In this document: piece by piece, positions 9,323 through 19,294 of the stretch
Layout of the letters: each line of letters starts with the position of its first letter
How positions within the stretch are numbered: position 1 is the first letter of the stretch
Origin: Pseudomonas sediminis
Lineage (GTDB): Bacteria; Pseudomonadota; Gammaproteobacteria; Pseudomonadales; Pseudomonadaceae
DNA length: 64,000 bases
Assembly (NCBI RefSeq): GCF_039555755.1
Contig: NZ_CP154631.1
Coordinates: 992,001-1,056,000 of the forward strand
Direction: 5' to 3'
Made by a program: the position numbers and the translations under genes
Notes under the pieces: model-generated
Databases searched by the model: none
What the model was told of the DNA's origin: nothing
What the model saw: only the letters and a program-made list of their open reading frames with translations

Positions 9323-10954
9323 ATGATGAACCTGACCGTACGCAATCGAATCATCGTCAGCTTCCTGCTGATCATCGCCATTCTGTTCCTGCTGGCCGGC
9401 GTCTCCTACATGCGCCTGGTCAAGATCGAGAACGAGGCCAATGGCATCCGCAACGATTCGATCCCGGGCCTGTATTACCCGAGCAAGGCACAAGACCTCT
9501 GGTCCCGTCACATGCTTGGCACTCGCCGCTTGCTGTTGCGCGCCGTCGATGAAGACGTTGCCACCCTGCTGGACAACTACCGCGACCAATTCGCCACGCA
9601 GATGCAGGCGCTCGACGAGGAGTTCGGCCGCTACCAGAGTGCCACGACAGACGAGCAGGAGCTGGCGCTGGCCGAACAGTTCCGTCAGGTGCAGCACCAG
9701 TATCTGAACCGGCACGGGCAATTGCTCGACAGCCTGCCGAGCCTTGCACCCAAACAGGCTCGCCAATTCAGCGCCGAACGCGTGTTTCCCGAGTGGGAAA
9801 AAGGTGAAAGCCTGCTGAGCGAGCTGATCGAAATGAATCGCGGCCAGGCCGATGCCGCCGCGCGTGAGATTCGCAGCGCAGTGCTGATCATGGAAGCGGG
9901 GTTACTGATCGCCATCCTGCTGGCCATCCTCGTCTCCGCCGTCTGCGGCTGGCTGCTGATGAGCGCCATCACCACCCCCGTGAACCGCATCGTCAGCATC
10001 CTCAAATCCCTGGAAAGCGGCGACCTGTCGGCGAAACTCGACATGCACCGCCGCGACGAATTCAACGCCATCGAGCTGGGCTTCAACAGCATGGTCGGCG
10101 AGCTCAAGAACCTGGTCGGCAACGCCCAGCGCTCGGCGGTGCAGATGACCACCTCGGTCACCGAGATCGCCGCCACCTCTCGTCAACAGCAGGCCACGGC
10201 CACCGAGACCGCCGCCACCACCACCGAAATAGGCGCAACTTCACGGGAGATCGCTGCCACTTCGCGTGATCTGGTCCGCACCATGGGCGAAGTCTCCGAC
10301 AACGCCGAGCAGACCTCGATTCTAGCTGGCACCGGCCAGCTGGGCCTGGCCCGCATGGAGGAGATCATGCACCAGGTAATGGGCGCGGCCGATGTGGTCA
10401 ACGGCAAGCTGTCGATCCTCAACGAAAAGGCCAGCAACATCACCCAGGTGGTCACCACCATCGTCAAGGCGGCCGACCAGACCAACCTGCTGTCGCTCAA
10501 CGCCGCCATCGAGGCGGAAAAGGCCGGCGAGTACGGCAAGGGTTTTGCCGTAGTTGCCGTGGAAGTCCGTCGCCTGGCCGACCAGACCGCCGTGGCCACC
10601 TACGACATCGAGCAGATGGTGCGCGAGATCCAGTCCGCGGTATCCGCCGGTGTGATGGGCATGGACAAGTTCTCCGAAGAGGTGCGCCGCGGCATCGGCG
10701 AGATGGCGCAGATGGGTGACCAGCTCAGCCAGATCATTCAGCAGGTGCAGGCCCTGGCGCCGCGTATCCAGATGGTCAACGAAGGCATGCAGGCGCAGTC
10801 CACCGGCGCCGAACAGATCAACCAGGCATTGCTGCAGCTCGGTGAAGCCAGCAGCCAGACCGTCGATTCGCTGCGCCAGGCTGGCGCCGCCATCGATGAA
10901 CTCAACCAGGTGGCCAACAACCTGCGCGTTGGCGTCAGCCGCTTCAAGGTCTGA
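9323..10954 (+). CDS. wspA: Wsp chemoreceptor WspA
   Basis: 543-residue methyl-accepting protein that senses surface contact and activates WspE. There is one TM helix at about 10-30, a periplasmic helical domain of roughly 160 residues, a second TM at about 190-212, a HAMP domain, then the coiled-coil signalling domain with the tip [20 protein letters not shown]. The start is ambiguous: GTG at 9317, ATG at 9323 and ATG at 9326 are all in frame; AAGG at 9310-9313 best fits 9323. It is the first gene of a tightly packed seven-gene cluster, two bases before wspB. Confidence 0.93.
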   Translation: MMNLTVRNRIIVSFLLIIAILFLLAGVSYMRLVKIENEANGIRNDSIPGLYYPSKAQDLWSRHMLGTRRLLLRAVDEDVATLLDNYRDQFATQMQALDEEFGRYQSATTDEQELALAEQFRQVQHQYLNRHGQLLDSLPSLAPKQARQFSAERVFPEWEKGESLLSELIEMNRGQADAAAREIRSAVLIMEAGLLIAILLAILVSAVCGWLLMSAITTPVNRIVSILKSLESGDLSAKLDMHRRDEFNAIELGFNSMVGELKNLVGNAQRSAVQMTTSVTEIAATSRQQQATATETAATTTEIGATSREIAATSRDLVRTMGEVSDNAEQTSILAGTGQLGLARMEEIMHQVMGAADVVNGKLSILNEKASNITQVVTTIVKAADQTNLLSLNAAIEAEKAGEYGKGFAVVAVEVRRLADQTAVATYDIEQMVREIQSAVSAGVMGMDKFSEEVRRGIGEMAQMGDQLSQIIQQVQALAPRIQMVNEGMQAQSTGAEQINQALLQLGEASSQTVDSLRQAGAAIDELNQVANNLRVGVSRFKV

Positions 10955-10956
10955 AC

Positions 10957-11451
10957 ATGCCAGCCCCCAGCAAAGCAGCAGCGGGTGAACTGCACCTGCA
11001 GTTCACGCTCGGTGATGATCGCTACGCCCTTCCCGCCAGTCAGGTGGTCGAAGTGCTGCCGCTACGCCGTCTGAAACAGGTGCCCGAAGCGCCGCTGTGG
11101 GTAGCCGGGTTGTTCGAGCATCGCGGCCGGGTGACCCCAGTGATCGATCTCAGCCATCGCGTGCTGGGACACGCCGCCCAACCCCGTAGCAGCACACGCG
11201 TGGTGCTGGTGCGCTTCGACCTGCAGATGGGTGAGCAGTCGCCAGTGCTAGGGCTGATTCTGGAGCAGGCCACCGACACCCTGCGCCTGCCCAGGGAGGC
11301 GTTCAAGGCCAGTGGCCTGGAAGCGGGCCAGGCGGATTACCTGGGGCCACTGCAGCGTGATGCCCGTGGCATGATCCAGCGCATCGAGGTCGCCGGGCTG
11401 CTCGACGACGAGATGCGCGCCCTGCTGTTCCAACCTGCGGACCAGGGCTGA
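10957..11451 (+). CDS. wspB: CheW-like adaptor WspB
   Basis: 164-residue CheW-domain protein coupling WspA to the kinase WspE. The fold is seen in LHLQFTLGDDRYALPASQVVEVLPL, then LWVAGLFEHRGRVTPVIDLSHRVLG, the CheW loop that contacts receptor and kinase. It has no extra domain. It starts two bases after the wspA stop and ends four bases before wspC, so translation is probably coupled. Confidence 0.93.
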   Translation: MPAPSKAAAGELHLQFTLGDDRYALPASQVVEVLPLRRLKQVPEAPLWVAGLFEHRGRVTPVIDLSHRVLGHAAQPRSSTRVVLVRFDLQMGEQSPVLGLILEQATDTLRLPREAFKASGLEAGQADYLGPLQRDARGMIQRIEVAGLLDDEMRALLFQPADQG

Positions 11452-11455
11452 CGGC

Positions 11456-12703
11456 ATGATCGAGCATATCGAGCGCCTGCTGAAAAGCCGTATCGGCCTG
11501 GAAGCCGAATCGGTCGGCCGCACGGTGATCGAACGCGCCGTGCGCCAACGCATGAGCGCCCTCGGCCAGCAGAATCTGGAAGGCTACTGGACCACCCTTG
11601 GCGGCTCGACGCGCGAACAGCAGGCGCTGGTGGAAGCTGTAGTGGTGCCGGAAACCTGGTTCTTCCGCTACCCGGAATCGTTCAACGCACTGGCCAGCCT
11701 GGCTCAGGAGCGTCACGCACAGTTGCACGGCGGTCGGCCACTGCGCCTGATCAGCCTGCCCAGTTCCAGCGGTGAAGAGCCCTACTCCATCGCCATGACC
11801 CTGCTCGATGCCGGCTTTTCCGCCGAGCAGTTCCAGATCGACGCGCTGGACGTCAGCGACAAAGTGCTGGAGCAAGCTCGCAAGGGCCTCTACGGGCGTA
11901 ACTCGTTCCGCGGCGATGCCCTGGCCTTTCGCGATCGTTTCTTTCACGAGCAGGACGCCGGAAGTTTTCTTCTCGACGAGCGGGTGCGCACATGCGTCAG
12001 GCTGCGCACCGGTAACCTGCTCGATCCCAGCCTGTTCGCTGGCGAGCCCAGCTACGACTTCATCTTCTGCCGCAACCTGCTGATCTACTTCGACCGCCCA
12101 ACCCAGGTGCGCGTGCTGGAGCTGCTCAAGCGCCAACTGCAAGAAGGCGGCACGCTGTTCATCGGCCCGGCCGAGGCCAGCCTGGCCAGCCAGAACGGTT
12201 TGCAGGCGCTGGGCCGGCAGCAGACTTTCGCCTTTCGCCTGGCCCCGGCCCAGACGCCCATCAGCGCAGCGCCACGAGCGCCTGCCCCGCGTACGCGCCC
12301 GGCGGTGGCTACGGTGCCGCGCCCTGTCCCGCCAAGCCGACCACGACCGCTGGGCAGAACACTCAGCGCAGCGGTGCCGGCAACGGTCGTAACGGATACC
12401 TGGGCCGACGTCGCCAGCCTAGCCAACGCCGGTCGCACCGACGAGGCGCGCCAGCGCACTGAGCAGCACTTGCAGCAGAACGGCCCCAGCGCCACAGCCT
12501 ATTACTGGCTGGGCCTGCTCTGCGACGCGGCAGGCCAGGGCGATCAGGCCTGCGCCTACTACCGCAAGGCGATCTATCTCGAACCACAGCACCGCGAGGC
12601 GCTCACTCATCTGGCCGCACACCTGGAAGCGCAAGGCGACCAGAGCGGCGCCCAGCGCCTGTATCGACGAGCGCAGAACCCCGAGGTAGGCGAAGGTGAC
12701 TGA
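11456..12703 (+). CDS. wspC: CheR-type receptor methyltransferase WspC with TPR tail
   Basis: 415-residue SAM-dependent methyltransferase that methylates glutamates of WspA and so raises kinase output. The CheR core includes VVPETWFFRYPESF, the SAM-binding SLPSSSGEEPYSIAM and YDFIFCRNLLIYFD. A Pro/Ala/Arg-rich linker (about 265-305) leads to tetratricopeptide repeats at about 315-410 (ATAYYWLGLLCDAAGQGDQACAYYRKAIYL split over two repeats). It overlaps wspD by 8 bases. Confidence 0.94.
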   Translation: MIEHIERLLKSRIGLEAESVGRTVIERAVRQRMSALGQQNLEGYWTTLGGSTREQQALVEAVVVPETWFFRYPESFNALASLAQERHAQLHGGRPLRLISLPSSSGEEPYSIAMTLLDAGFSAEQFQIDALDVSDKVLEQARKGLYGRNSFRGDALAFRDRFFHEQDAGSFLLDERVRTCVRLRTGNLLDPSLFAGEPSYDFIFCRNLLIYFDRPTQVRVLELLKRQLQEGGTLFIGPAEASLASQNGLQALGRQQTFAFRLAPAQTPISAAPRAPAPRTRPAVATVPRPVPPSRPRPLGRTLSAAVPATVVTDTWADVASLANAGRTDEARQRTEQHLQQNGPSATAYYWLGLLCDAAGQGDQACAYYRKAIYLEPQHREALTHLAAHLEAQGDQSGAQRLYRRAQNPEVGEGD

Positions 12704-13379
12704 TCAGGACCTGCTATACAGCCAACCCGCCGTCGACGACTGCTGGAATCGCATCGGCGTATTTGGCGACAAGAGTTGCCCGCAGCTGGAGCGGCATATC
12801 CATTGCCGCAACTGCGAGGTTTACGGCGCCGCAGCCATCGCCCTGCTCGACCGTTACGGCAGCGCGCTGGAGCGTGGCGATGACGACTACGGCCAGGGCG
12901 AAGCTCAGGAAGCGCAGGGCGAACAGCGCTCGCTACTGATCTTCCGCCTTGGCGAGCAATGGCTGGCCATCGCCACGCGCTGCCTGGCCGAAGTCATGCC
13001 GGTGTCGCCGATTCACGTGCTGCCTCACCGCAACAGCCGCGGCCTGCTAGGTGTAACCAACGTGCGCGGCACCCTGGTCGCCTGCTTGTCGCTGGCCGAG
13101 CTGCTCGACCTCGACGCGCCACAGGATGCGCGCCGCAGCGAACGCCGGGTGATACCACGCATGCTGATTCTGGAAAGCAGCAGTGGCCCGCTGGTGACAC
13201 CGGTGGATGAAGTCAGCGGCATCCAGCGCATCCCCGTGGCGCGCATCAGTAGCAGCAGACACGACGACAAGCGCACCATCAGCCGTTTCACCGCCGGCGT
13301 CCTGCAATGGCAGGAACAGAGCATTACCCTGCTCGACGACGAACAGTTGCTGCAAACCATGATTGGGAGCCTCACGTGA
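12696..13379 (+). CDS. wspD: CheW-like adaptor WspD
   Basis: 227-residue protein. A CheW domain occupies about residues 75-225 (LLIFRLGEQWLAIATRCLAEV, then RGLLGVTNVRGTLVACLSLAELL). Before it lies a 60-residue extension with Cys at 16, 28, 37 and 40, including HIHCRNC, which could bind a metal. The second CheW of the Wsp pathway, it helps build the WspA-WspE array. The wspE GTG start overlaps its TGA stop. Confidence 0.92.
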   Translation: MTDQDLLYSQPAVDDCWNRIGVFGDKSCPQLERHIHCRNCEVYGAAAIALLDRYGSALERGDDDYGQGEAQEAQGEQRSLLIFRLGEQWLAIATRCLAEVMPVSPIHVLPHRNSRGLLGVTNVRGTLVACLSLAELLDLDAPQDARRSERRVIPRMLILESSSGPLVTPVDEVSGIQRIPVARISSSRHDDKRTISRFTAGVLQWQEQSITLLDDEQLLQTMIGSLT

Positions 13380-15640
13380 CACCGGACCAGATGAGGGATG
13401 CATCGCTGCTCGACCTGTTCCGGCTGGAGGCCGAGGCACAGAAGCAGGTGCTCGATACCGGCCTGCTGATTCTCGAGCGTGACCCGACCAACGCCAGCCA
13501 GCTGGAAGCCTGCATGCGCGCCGCGCACTCGCTCAAGGGGGCAGCGCGCATCGTCGGCCTGGACCATGGCGTGCAGATCGCCCACGCCATGGAAGACTTG
13601 CTGGTCGCCGCCCAGGAAGGCCTACTGCGCCTGCTGCCCGACCACATCGACGCCCTGCTGCAAGGCTCCGACCTGCTCCTGCGCATCGGCCAGGCACAGC
13701 AGGACGCCGAGCTGGAGGCGCGGGTGGAAACCATCACCACACGCCTGCAGGTGCTGCTTGGCAACGCCGTACCGGCACTGCGCGTGCAGCCAGGTGAAAG
13801 CACCGCGTTTGCCACCGAAACGGCAGCCCCCAGCAAACCCGAACCACTCCCGACAACTGCGCCACAAGCAGCCGAGCCGGTCGCAGACGAACGCATCAGC
13901 CGCGTATTGCGGGTGTCGGCCGAGCGCTTCGATCACCTGATAGACCTGTCCGGCAAATCGCTGGTGGAGTTCCAGCGCACCAAGCCGCTGAACGATTCGC
14001 TGCATCGCCTCAAGCGCCAGCAGGAGTCGGCACGCCGCACCCTGGAGAGCCTGCGCGAGCACCTGCTCGGCACGGACCTGGACGCCTCCGCCCAGGCGCT
14101 GTTCGCCGAGAGCCGCAACCTGCTGATCGAATGCCAGCAACAGCTGCAAGCCCATCAGGAACTGTTCGACGACTTCGTCTGGTACGGCGGGCAACGCACG
14201 CAGCAACTGTACGACTTGGCCCTGGCTTCGCGCATGCGCCCCTTCGCCGATGTGCTCACCGGGCACACGCGCATGCTGCGTGACCTAGGCCGCTCGCTGG
14301 GCAAGCAGGTGCGCCTGGAGATCGTGGGAGAAAACACTCAGGTCGACCGCGACGTGCTGGAGCGCCTGGAAGCCCCCCTGACGCACCTGCTGCGCAACGC
14401 TGTCGATCACGGCATCGAGCCGCCGGCGCTACGCGCTCGCAAGGGCAAGCCGGAAGAAGGTGTGGTTCAGCTGCGCGCGCGTCATCACGCCGGCATGCTG
14501 GTGCTGGAGGTCAGCGACGACGGCGCCGGTATCGACCTCGAGCGCGTTGCCCAGGCGGTGATCAAACGCCGTTTCGCCACCGCCGAGCAGGTCGAGCAGA
14601 TGACCGAGGACGAGCTGCTGGCCTTCCTCTTCCTACCTGGTTTCAGCATGAGCCAGCAGGTCACCGAAGTCTCCGGTCGCGGTGTCGGCCTCGACGTGGT
14701 GCAACACGAGATTCGCCGCATGCGCGGCAACGTGCGGCTGTTGCAGAACCCTGATCAGGGCTGCCTGTTCCACCTCGAACTGCCGCTGACCCTCTCGGTG
14801 GTGCGCGCGCTGGTGGTGACCATCGGCGGCGAGGCCTATGCCTTCCCGCTGGCGCAGATCGAACGCATGCTGCGCCTGCCGCGCAGCGCCATCGTCCAGC
14901 TTGAGGGGCGCCAGCACTTCTGGCTGGAGGACGAGCACGTCGGCCTGATCTCCGCCGCACAGCTGCTGCGATGCAATGAGAAACAGGGCGATGATGGCAG
15001 CATCCCCATCGTGCTGATTCGCGACCGCGAGCAATACCACGGTCTGGCGGTCGAAGCCTTCCTCGGCGAGTTCACCCTGGTGCTGATGCCCCTCGATGGG
15101 CGCCTGGGTAAGGTGCGCGACGTCGCGGCCGGTGCTCTGCTGCACGACGGCACGCCGGTGCTGATCCTCGACGTCGACGACCTGCTCAACTCGGTGAGTA
15201 AATTGCTTGACACCGGTCACCTGGAGCGTGTCGACCATGCCAGCCATGCGCGCCAGACTGTCAGCAAGCGCGTGCTGGTGGTGGATGACTCGCTCACCGT
15301 GCGCGAACTGGAGCGCAAACTGCTGCTCAGCCGCGGTTATCAGGTATCGGTCGCCGTCGACGGCATGGATGGCTGGAACGCCCTGCGTGCCGAGACCTTC
15401 GACCTGCTGATCACCGATATCGACATGCCGCGCATGGACGGTATCGAGCTGGTCACCCTGGTGCGCCAGGACCCACGCCTGCGCTCGCTGCCAGTGATGG
15501 TGGTGTCGTACAAGGATCGCGAGGAAGATCGCCGCCGCGGCCTGGAGGCCGGCGCCGATTATTACCTGGCCAAGGCCAGCTTCCACGACGAAGCGCTGCT
15601 GGATGCCGTACAAACCCTGATCGGTGAGGCCCGCGAATGA
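13376..15640 (+). CDS. wspE: Hybrid CheA-type histidine kinase WspE
   Basis: 754-residue kinase that phosphorylates WspR and WspF. An Hpt domain carries H51 in AHSLKGAA. A dimerisation/ATPase unit follows with HLLRNAVDHGIE (N box), DDGAGID (G1) and GRGVGLDVV (G2), then a CheW-like domain near 480-610, then a C-terminal receiver with D681 in ITDIDMP. The start is GTG at 13376 preceded by GGGAG; the GTGA overlap with wspD supports it over longer in-frame starts. Its stop overlaps wspF by ATGA. Confidence 0.95.
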   Translation: MTPDQMRDASLLDLFRLEAEAQKQVLDTGLLILERDPTNASQLEACMRAAHSLKGAARIVGLDHGVQIAHAMEDLLVAAQEGLLRLLPDHIDALLQGSDLLLRIGQAQQDAELEARVETITTRLQVLLGNAVPALRVQPGESTAFATETAAPSKPEPLPTTAPQAAEPVADERISRVLRVSAERFDHLIDLSGKSLVEFQRTKPLNDSLHRLKRQQESARRTLESLREHLLGTDLDASAQALFAESRNLLIECQQQLQAHQELFDDFVWYGGQRTQQLYDLALASRMRPFADVLTGHTRMLRDLGRSLGKQVRLEIVGENTQVDRDVLERLEAPLTHLLRNAVDHGIEPPALRARKGKPEEGVVQLRARHHAGMLVLEVSDDGAGIDLERVAQAVIKRRFATAEQVEQMTEDELLAFLFLPGFSMSQQVTEVSGRGVGLDVVQHEIRRMRGNVRLLQNPDQGCLFHLELPLTLSVVRALVVTIGGEAYAFPLAQIERMLRLPRSAIVQLEGRQHFWLEDEHVGLISAAQLLRCNEKQGDDGSIPIVLIRDREQYHGLAVEAFLGEFTLVLMPLDGRLGKVRDVAAGALLHDGTPVLILDVDDLLNSVSKLLDTGHLERVDHASHARQTVSKRVLVVDDSLTVRELERKLLLSRGYQVSVAVDGMDGWNALRAETFDLLITDIDMPRMDGIELVTLVRQDPRLRSLPVMVVSYKDREEDRRRGLEAGADYYLAKASFHDEALLDAVQTLIGEARE

Positions 15641-16641
15641 GGATCGCCATTGCCAACGACATGCCCCTGGCGGTCGAAGCCCTGCGCCGTGCGCTGGCGG
15701 CAGAACCCGAATACCAGTTGATCTGGGTCGCCGGCAACGGCGAGGAAGCAGTCAGCCGCTGCCGCGACGACCTACCCGACCTGCTGCTGATGGACATGCT
15801 CATGCCCGGCATGGACGGCGTGGAAGCGACCCGACGGATCATGCACGACACCCCCTGCGCCATTCTCATCGTCACCTCGGATGTCGAGCGCAACATGTCA
15901 CGGGTGTTCGACGCCATGGGCGCCGGTGCGCTGGATGTGGTTGCCGCGCCGTCGCTTGGCCCGCAGCAGGTGCTCGACGCCGCGACCGTGCGGCGCAAGA
16001 TCCACAACATCGCCTGGATGATCGGCCACAAGACCTCGCGCTCGGTCAAACCGCCCCCCATGCGCAGCACTGAAGGCCGCAGCAAGAGCCTGGTGGCCAT
16101 CGGTGCATCGGCGGGCGGCCCAGCCTCGCTGGTGGAGCTGCTGCGGCAGATCCCGGCGGATTTTCCTGCCAGCATCGTGCTGGTGCAGCATGTCGACGAA
16201 GTCTTCGCCGCCGGCATGGCCCAGTGGCTCGGCAGTGAATCGCACATACCCGTGCGCCTGGCGCGGGAAGGCGAAGGGTTGCAACCGGCGACCGTGCTGC
16301 TGGCCGGCACCAACAACCACCTCTACCTGGCGCCCGAGGGGCGCCTGGTCTATCGACGCGAACCTGCCGATCAGGTCTACCGGCCCTCTATCGATGTATT
16401 CTTCGAAAGTGTGGCCACCTACTGGCGAGGTGATGCTATCGGCGTGTTGCTGACGGGCATGGGCAGCGATGGTGCCAGGGGCCTGAAGCTGATGCGCGAA
16501 CGCGGCTTTCATACCATCGCCCAGGACCAGGCCAGCAGCGCCGTCTACGGCATGCCCAAGGCCGCCGTGGCACTAGGCGCCGCAGCAGAAGTGCTAGCCC
16601 TGGACAGAATTCCCACGCGCCTGATCGAGCGCCTGGGCTAA
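15637..16641 (+). CDS. wspF: CheB-type receptor methylesterase WspF
   Basis: 334-residue response regulator/methylesterase that removes methyl groups from WspA and damps the pathway; loss of WspF is known to lock c-di-GMP high in Pseudomonas. The receiver has the acidic N7-D8 pair and phospho-acceptor D53 in LLLMDMLMPG. The esterase domain has the Ser in IGASAGGP, the His in VLVQHVDE and the Asp in GMGSDGARG. All catalytic residues are intact, so the copy should be functional. Coupled to wspE; 59 bases precede wspR. Confidence 0.95.
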   Translation: MRIAIANDMPLAVEALRRALAAEPEYQLIWVAGNGEEAVSRCRDDLPDLLLMDMLMPGMDGVEATRRIMHDTPCAILIVTSDVERNMSRVFDAMGAGALDVVAAPSLGPQQVLDAATVRRKIHNIAWMIGHKTSRSVKPPPMRSTEGRSKSLVAIGASAGGPASLVELLRQIPADFPASIVLVQHVDEVFAAGMAQWLGSESHIPVRLAREGEGLQPATVLLAGTNNHLYLAPEGRLVYRREPADQVYRPSIDVFFESVATYWRGDAIGVLLTGMGSDGARGLKLMRERGFHTIAQDQASSAVYGMPKAAVALGAAAEVLALDRIPTRLIERLG

Positions 16642-16651
16642 AAACGCCAAC

Positions 16652-16670
16652 CGCGGCCAAAGCAGCCGCG
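16652..16670 (+). other. Small hairpin between wspF and wspR
   Basis: CGCGGC (16652-16657) pairs with GCCGCG (16665-16670). No T-run follows, so it is not a terminator; it may set wspR mRNA stability. The wspR ribosome site GGAG is at 16689-16692. Confidence 0.4.
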
Positions 16671-16700
16671 TAACCTACGAAAAAAGGCGGAGACGCGCTT

Positions 16701-17723
16701 ATGCAACGGCCTCAAGATAACTCCAACCATCATAACGGCTTGCCCGACTATTCGATGATGGTGCTGCTGGTCGACGACCAGGCCATGATCGGCGAAGCCG
16801 TGCGACGTGCCCTGAGTGAAGAGAGCGACATCGACTTCCACTTCTGCTCCGACCCGCACCAGGCGCTGAGCGTGGCCCAGCAGATCAAGCCGACGGTGAT
16901 CCTTCAGGACCTGATCATGCCCGGTGTCGACGGCCTCGAGCTGCTCGCCCAATACCGCGCGGCGCCCGGCCTGAGTGATGTGCCGATCATCGTGCTGTCG
17001 ACCAAGGAAGACCCCAAGGTCAAGAGCGCCGCCTTCACCGCCGGAGCCAACGATTACCTGGTCAAACTGCCGGACGTGATCGAGCTGCTCGCACGCATTC
17101 GCTACCACTCGCGCTCCTACCTGACCATGCTGCAGCGCGACGAAGCCTACCGTGCACTACGCGAGAGTCAGCAGCAGTTGCTCAATACCAACCTGGTGCT
17201 GCAGCGCCTGATCAAGTCCGACGGTCTCACCGGCCTGGCCAACCGCCGCCATTTCGACGAATACCTGGAGATCGAGTGGAAGCGCGCCCTGCGCGACCAG
17301 AGCGAACTGTCGCTACTGATGATCGACGTCGACTATTTCAAGGCCTACAACGACCAGCACGGCCACGTCGCTGGCGATGAAGTGTTGCGCCGCGTTGGCG
17401 AGTCGCTGCGCGGCAGTTGCACACGCGCCACCGACCTGGCGGCCCGCTACGGTGGCGAGGAATTTGCCGTGATCATGCCTGGCACCGCAGCCGGCGGTGC
17501 GCGCCTGCAGGCAGAAAAAATCCGCCGCGCGGTCGAAGCGCTAGGTATTCCCCACAACCTGCCCAAACCCGGCTCGCCAATCAGTGTGAGCATCGGAATT
17601 GCCACCGTCAGGCCCTCCCCCGAGCGCGATCCACTGAGCCTGGTGATTAAGGCCGATGAAGGCCTGTACCTGGCCAAGCACAGCGGCCGCAATCAGGTGG
17701 CGCAGGCAGGCGAAAACCACTGA
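16701..17723 (+). CDS. wspR: Diguanylate cyclase response regulator WspR
   Basis: 340-residue output protein of the Wsp pathway that makes cyclic di-GMP when phosphorylated by WspE. The receiver domain has D25-D26 and phospho-acceptor D70 in [10 protein letters not shown] coiled-coil linker (about 140-175) leads to the GGDEF domain with an active GGEEF at 251-255. The inhibitory I-site RxxD is present at R242-D245, so product inhibition is expected. It is the last gene of the cluster and is followed by a terminator. Confidence 0.96.
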   Translation: MQRPQDNSNHHNGLPDYSMMVLLVDDQAMIGEAVRRALSEESDIDFHFCSDPHQALSVAQQIKPTVILQDLIMPGVDGLELLAQYRAAPGLSDVPIIVLSTKEDPKVKSAAFTAGANDYLVKLPDVIELLARIRYHSRSYLTMLQRDEAYRALRESQQQLLNTNLVLQRLIKSDGLTGLANRRHFDEYLEIEWKRALRDQSELSLLMIDVDYFKAYNDQHGHVAGDEVLRRVGESLRGSCTRATDLAARYGGEEFAVIMPGTAAGGARLQAEKIRRAVEALGIPHNLPKPGSPISVSIGIATVRPSPERDPLSLVIKADEGLYLAKHSGRNQVAQAGENH

Positions 17724-17805
17724 GCCCGCTCGACGGGCGGTAATCGCCCACTTTCCTGACCCTCTTCGGCTCTGCCGAGATTCGTCGTAACCCGCGCATC
17801 TACTG

Positions 17806-17844
17806 ATGCCTGCCGCCCTACCCGGGGGCAGCAGGCATTTTTTT
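17806..17844 (+). terminator. Rho-independent terminator of the wsp operon
   Basis: ATGCCTGC (17806-17813) pairs with GCAGGCAT (17831-17838); the loop is CG-rich and the stem is followed by seven T. Confidence 0.85.
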
Positions 17845-17876
17845 ACACACCCGCTTGGCCGTCACTGAATTGACTG

Positions 17877-17892
17877 AATTAACCAGTTAGTA
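17877..17892. promoter_or_regulatory. Candidate TetR-type operator before aroQ
   Basis: AATTAACCAGTTAGTA is an imperfect 16-bp palindrome 41 bases before the aroQ start. Its reverse complement shares the AACTGGTT core with sites at 22123-22138 and 26522-26537. A TTGACT at 17870-17875 could be the -35, so a bound repressor would cover the promoter. Confidence 0.55.
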
Positions 17893-17933
17893 CATTTTTC
17901 CCGCAGTCACGTCACAACAACAAGAGACACCCC

Positions 17934-18374
17934 ATGACGCCCTGCATTCTTGTACTCAATGGCCCCAACCTGAACCTGCTTGGAACCCGTGAACCGGCCA
18001 CCTATGGCCATGAAACCCTCGCCGACATTTCCCAGCTTTGCGCCGATACCGCCGCCGAACACGGTTTGAAGATCGAGTTTCGCCAGACCAACCACGAGGG
18101 CGAGCTGCTCGACTGGATTCATACCGCACGCGGGCGCTGCGCCGGCATTCTGATCAATCCGGCAGCCTGGACCCACACCTCGGTAGCCATTCGCGATGCG
18201 CTGGTGGCCAGCGAGCTGCCGGTGATCGAGGTGCACCTGTCCAATGTGCACAAGCGCGAAGCGTTCCGTCATCACTCTTTCGTCTCGCCCATCGCCGTGG
18301 GCGTGATCTGCGGGCTCGGCAGCCAGGGCTACCGCCTGGGCCTGCAGTACTTCGCTCAATCGCTCAAGGGGTAA
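17934..18374 (+). CDS. aroQ: Type II 3-dehydroquinate dehydratase
   Basis: 146-residue type II dehydroquinase converting 3-dehydroquinate to 3-dehydroshikimate. Signatures are [16 protein letters not shown] with the catalytic Tyr, [16 protein letters not shown], and [18 protein letters not shown] with the catalytic His. Its position four bases before an AroE-like dehydrogenase and behind a TetR-type operator points to a catabolic copy used for quinate rather than the housekeeping copy for aromatic amino acids. Confidence 0.95.
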   Translation: MTPCILVLNGPNLNLLGTREPATYGHETLADISQLCADTAAEHGLKIEFRQTNHEGELLDWIHTARGRCAGILINPAAWTHTSVAIRDALVASELPVIEVHLSNVHKREAFRHHSFVSPIAVGVICGLGSQGYRLGLQYFAQSLKG

Positions 18375-18378
18375 GGTC

Positions 18379-19233
18379 ATGTCTAGCGTCAACAGCGGCA
18401 TTCTCGCCGGCCTCATCGGCAAAGGTATTCAGGCCTCCCGTACGCCAGCCATGCACGAACGCGAAGGCGATGCACAGGGGTTGCGCTACCTCTATCGTTT
18501 GATCGACCTCGACCAGCTGGGCCTCGACCTCGATGCGCTGCCGAGCCTGCTCGATGCGGCGCAGCACATGGGCTTTACCGGCCTAAACATCACCTTTCCG
18601 GCCAAGCAGGCGATCATCCCGCTGCTCGATGAACTGTCGAGCGAGGCGCGTGGCATTGGCGCGGTGAACACCGTGGTGCTCAAGGACGGCAAACGCGTCG
18701 GCCACAACACCGACTGCCTGGGCTTCGCCGAAGGCTTGCGCCGCGGCCTGCCCAACGTGGCCCGCCGTCGCGTGGTGCAGATGGGCGCAGGCGGTGCCGG
18801 CGCAGCCGTGGCTCATGCCCTGCTCGCCGAAGGCGTTGAACGCCTGTGCATATTCGAAGTTGAGCCAGGCCGCGCCCAGGCTCTGGCGGACAACCTCAAC
18901 GCACACTTCGGCAGCGAGCGTGCCGTGGTAGGCACCGACCTGGCTGCCGAAGTGGCAGCAGCCGACGGCCTGGTCAACACCACGCCGGTGGGCATGGCCA
19001 AACTGCCCGGCACACCACTGCCGGTTGAGTTGCTGCACAGCGGGTTGTGGGTCGCCGAGATCATCTACTTCCCGCTGGAAACCGAACTGCTGCGCCACGC
19101 CCGCGCCCTGGGTTGCCGCACGCTGGATGGCGGCACCATGGCGGTGTTCCAGGCGGTCAAGGCATTCGAACTATTCAGCGGCCGCCCGGCCGATGCCGAA
19201 CGCATGCAGGCGCACTTCGCCAGTTTCAGCTGA
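18379..19233 (+). CDS. Shikimate/quinate dehydrogenase of the AroE-like catabolic type
   Basis: 284-residue SDH-superfamily enzyme. It departs from biosynthetic AroE: SRTPAMHE replaces SxSPxxHN and NTDCLGF replaces NTDGxG, as in the AroE-like/quinate dehydrogenases of Pseudomonas. The nucleotide-binding loop is QMGAGGAGAAVAH near residue 135. It probably oxidises quinate and/or shikimate to the 3-dehydro acids. It is co-transcribed with aroQ and ends before a terminator. A separate biosynthetic aroE is expected elsewhere in the genome. Confidence 0.88.
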   Translation: MSSVNSGILAGLIGKGIQASRTPAMHEREGDAQGLRYLYRLIDLDQLGLDLDALPSLLDAAQHMGFTGLNITFPAKQAIIPLLDELSSEARGIGAVNTVVLKDGKRVGHNTDCLGFAEGLRRGLPNVARRRVVQMGAGGAGAAVAHALLAEGVERLCIFEVEPGRAQALADNLNAHFGSERAVVGTDLAAEVAAADGLVNTTPVGMAKLPGTPLPVELLHSGLWVAEIIYFPLETELLRHARALGCRTLDGGTMAVFQAVKAFELFSGRPADAERMQAHFASFS

Positions 19234-19242
19234 GCCACATGC

Positions 19243-19286
19243 AAAGAGGCCCCGGTCGCGCACAGCGCGGCCAGGGCCTCTTTTTT
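19243..19286 (+). terminator. Terminator between aroQ-dehydrogenase and the convergent tetR gene
   Basis: AAAGAGGCCC (19243-19252) pairs with GGGCCTCTTT (19274-19283), followed by T. The A-rich left side gives it weaker activity on the other strand. Confidence 0.85.
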
Positions 19287-19294
19287 GTTCCGTC

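Noticed and set aside
9317..9325. GTG at 9317 as the wspA start
   Set aside because: It lies only three bases from the AAGG ribosome site; the ATG at 9323 has better spacing.
16652..16670. Terminator between wspF and wspR
   Set aside because: The stem lacks a following T-run, and WspR belongs functionally to the operon.
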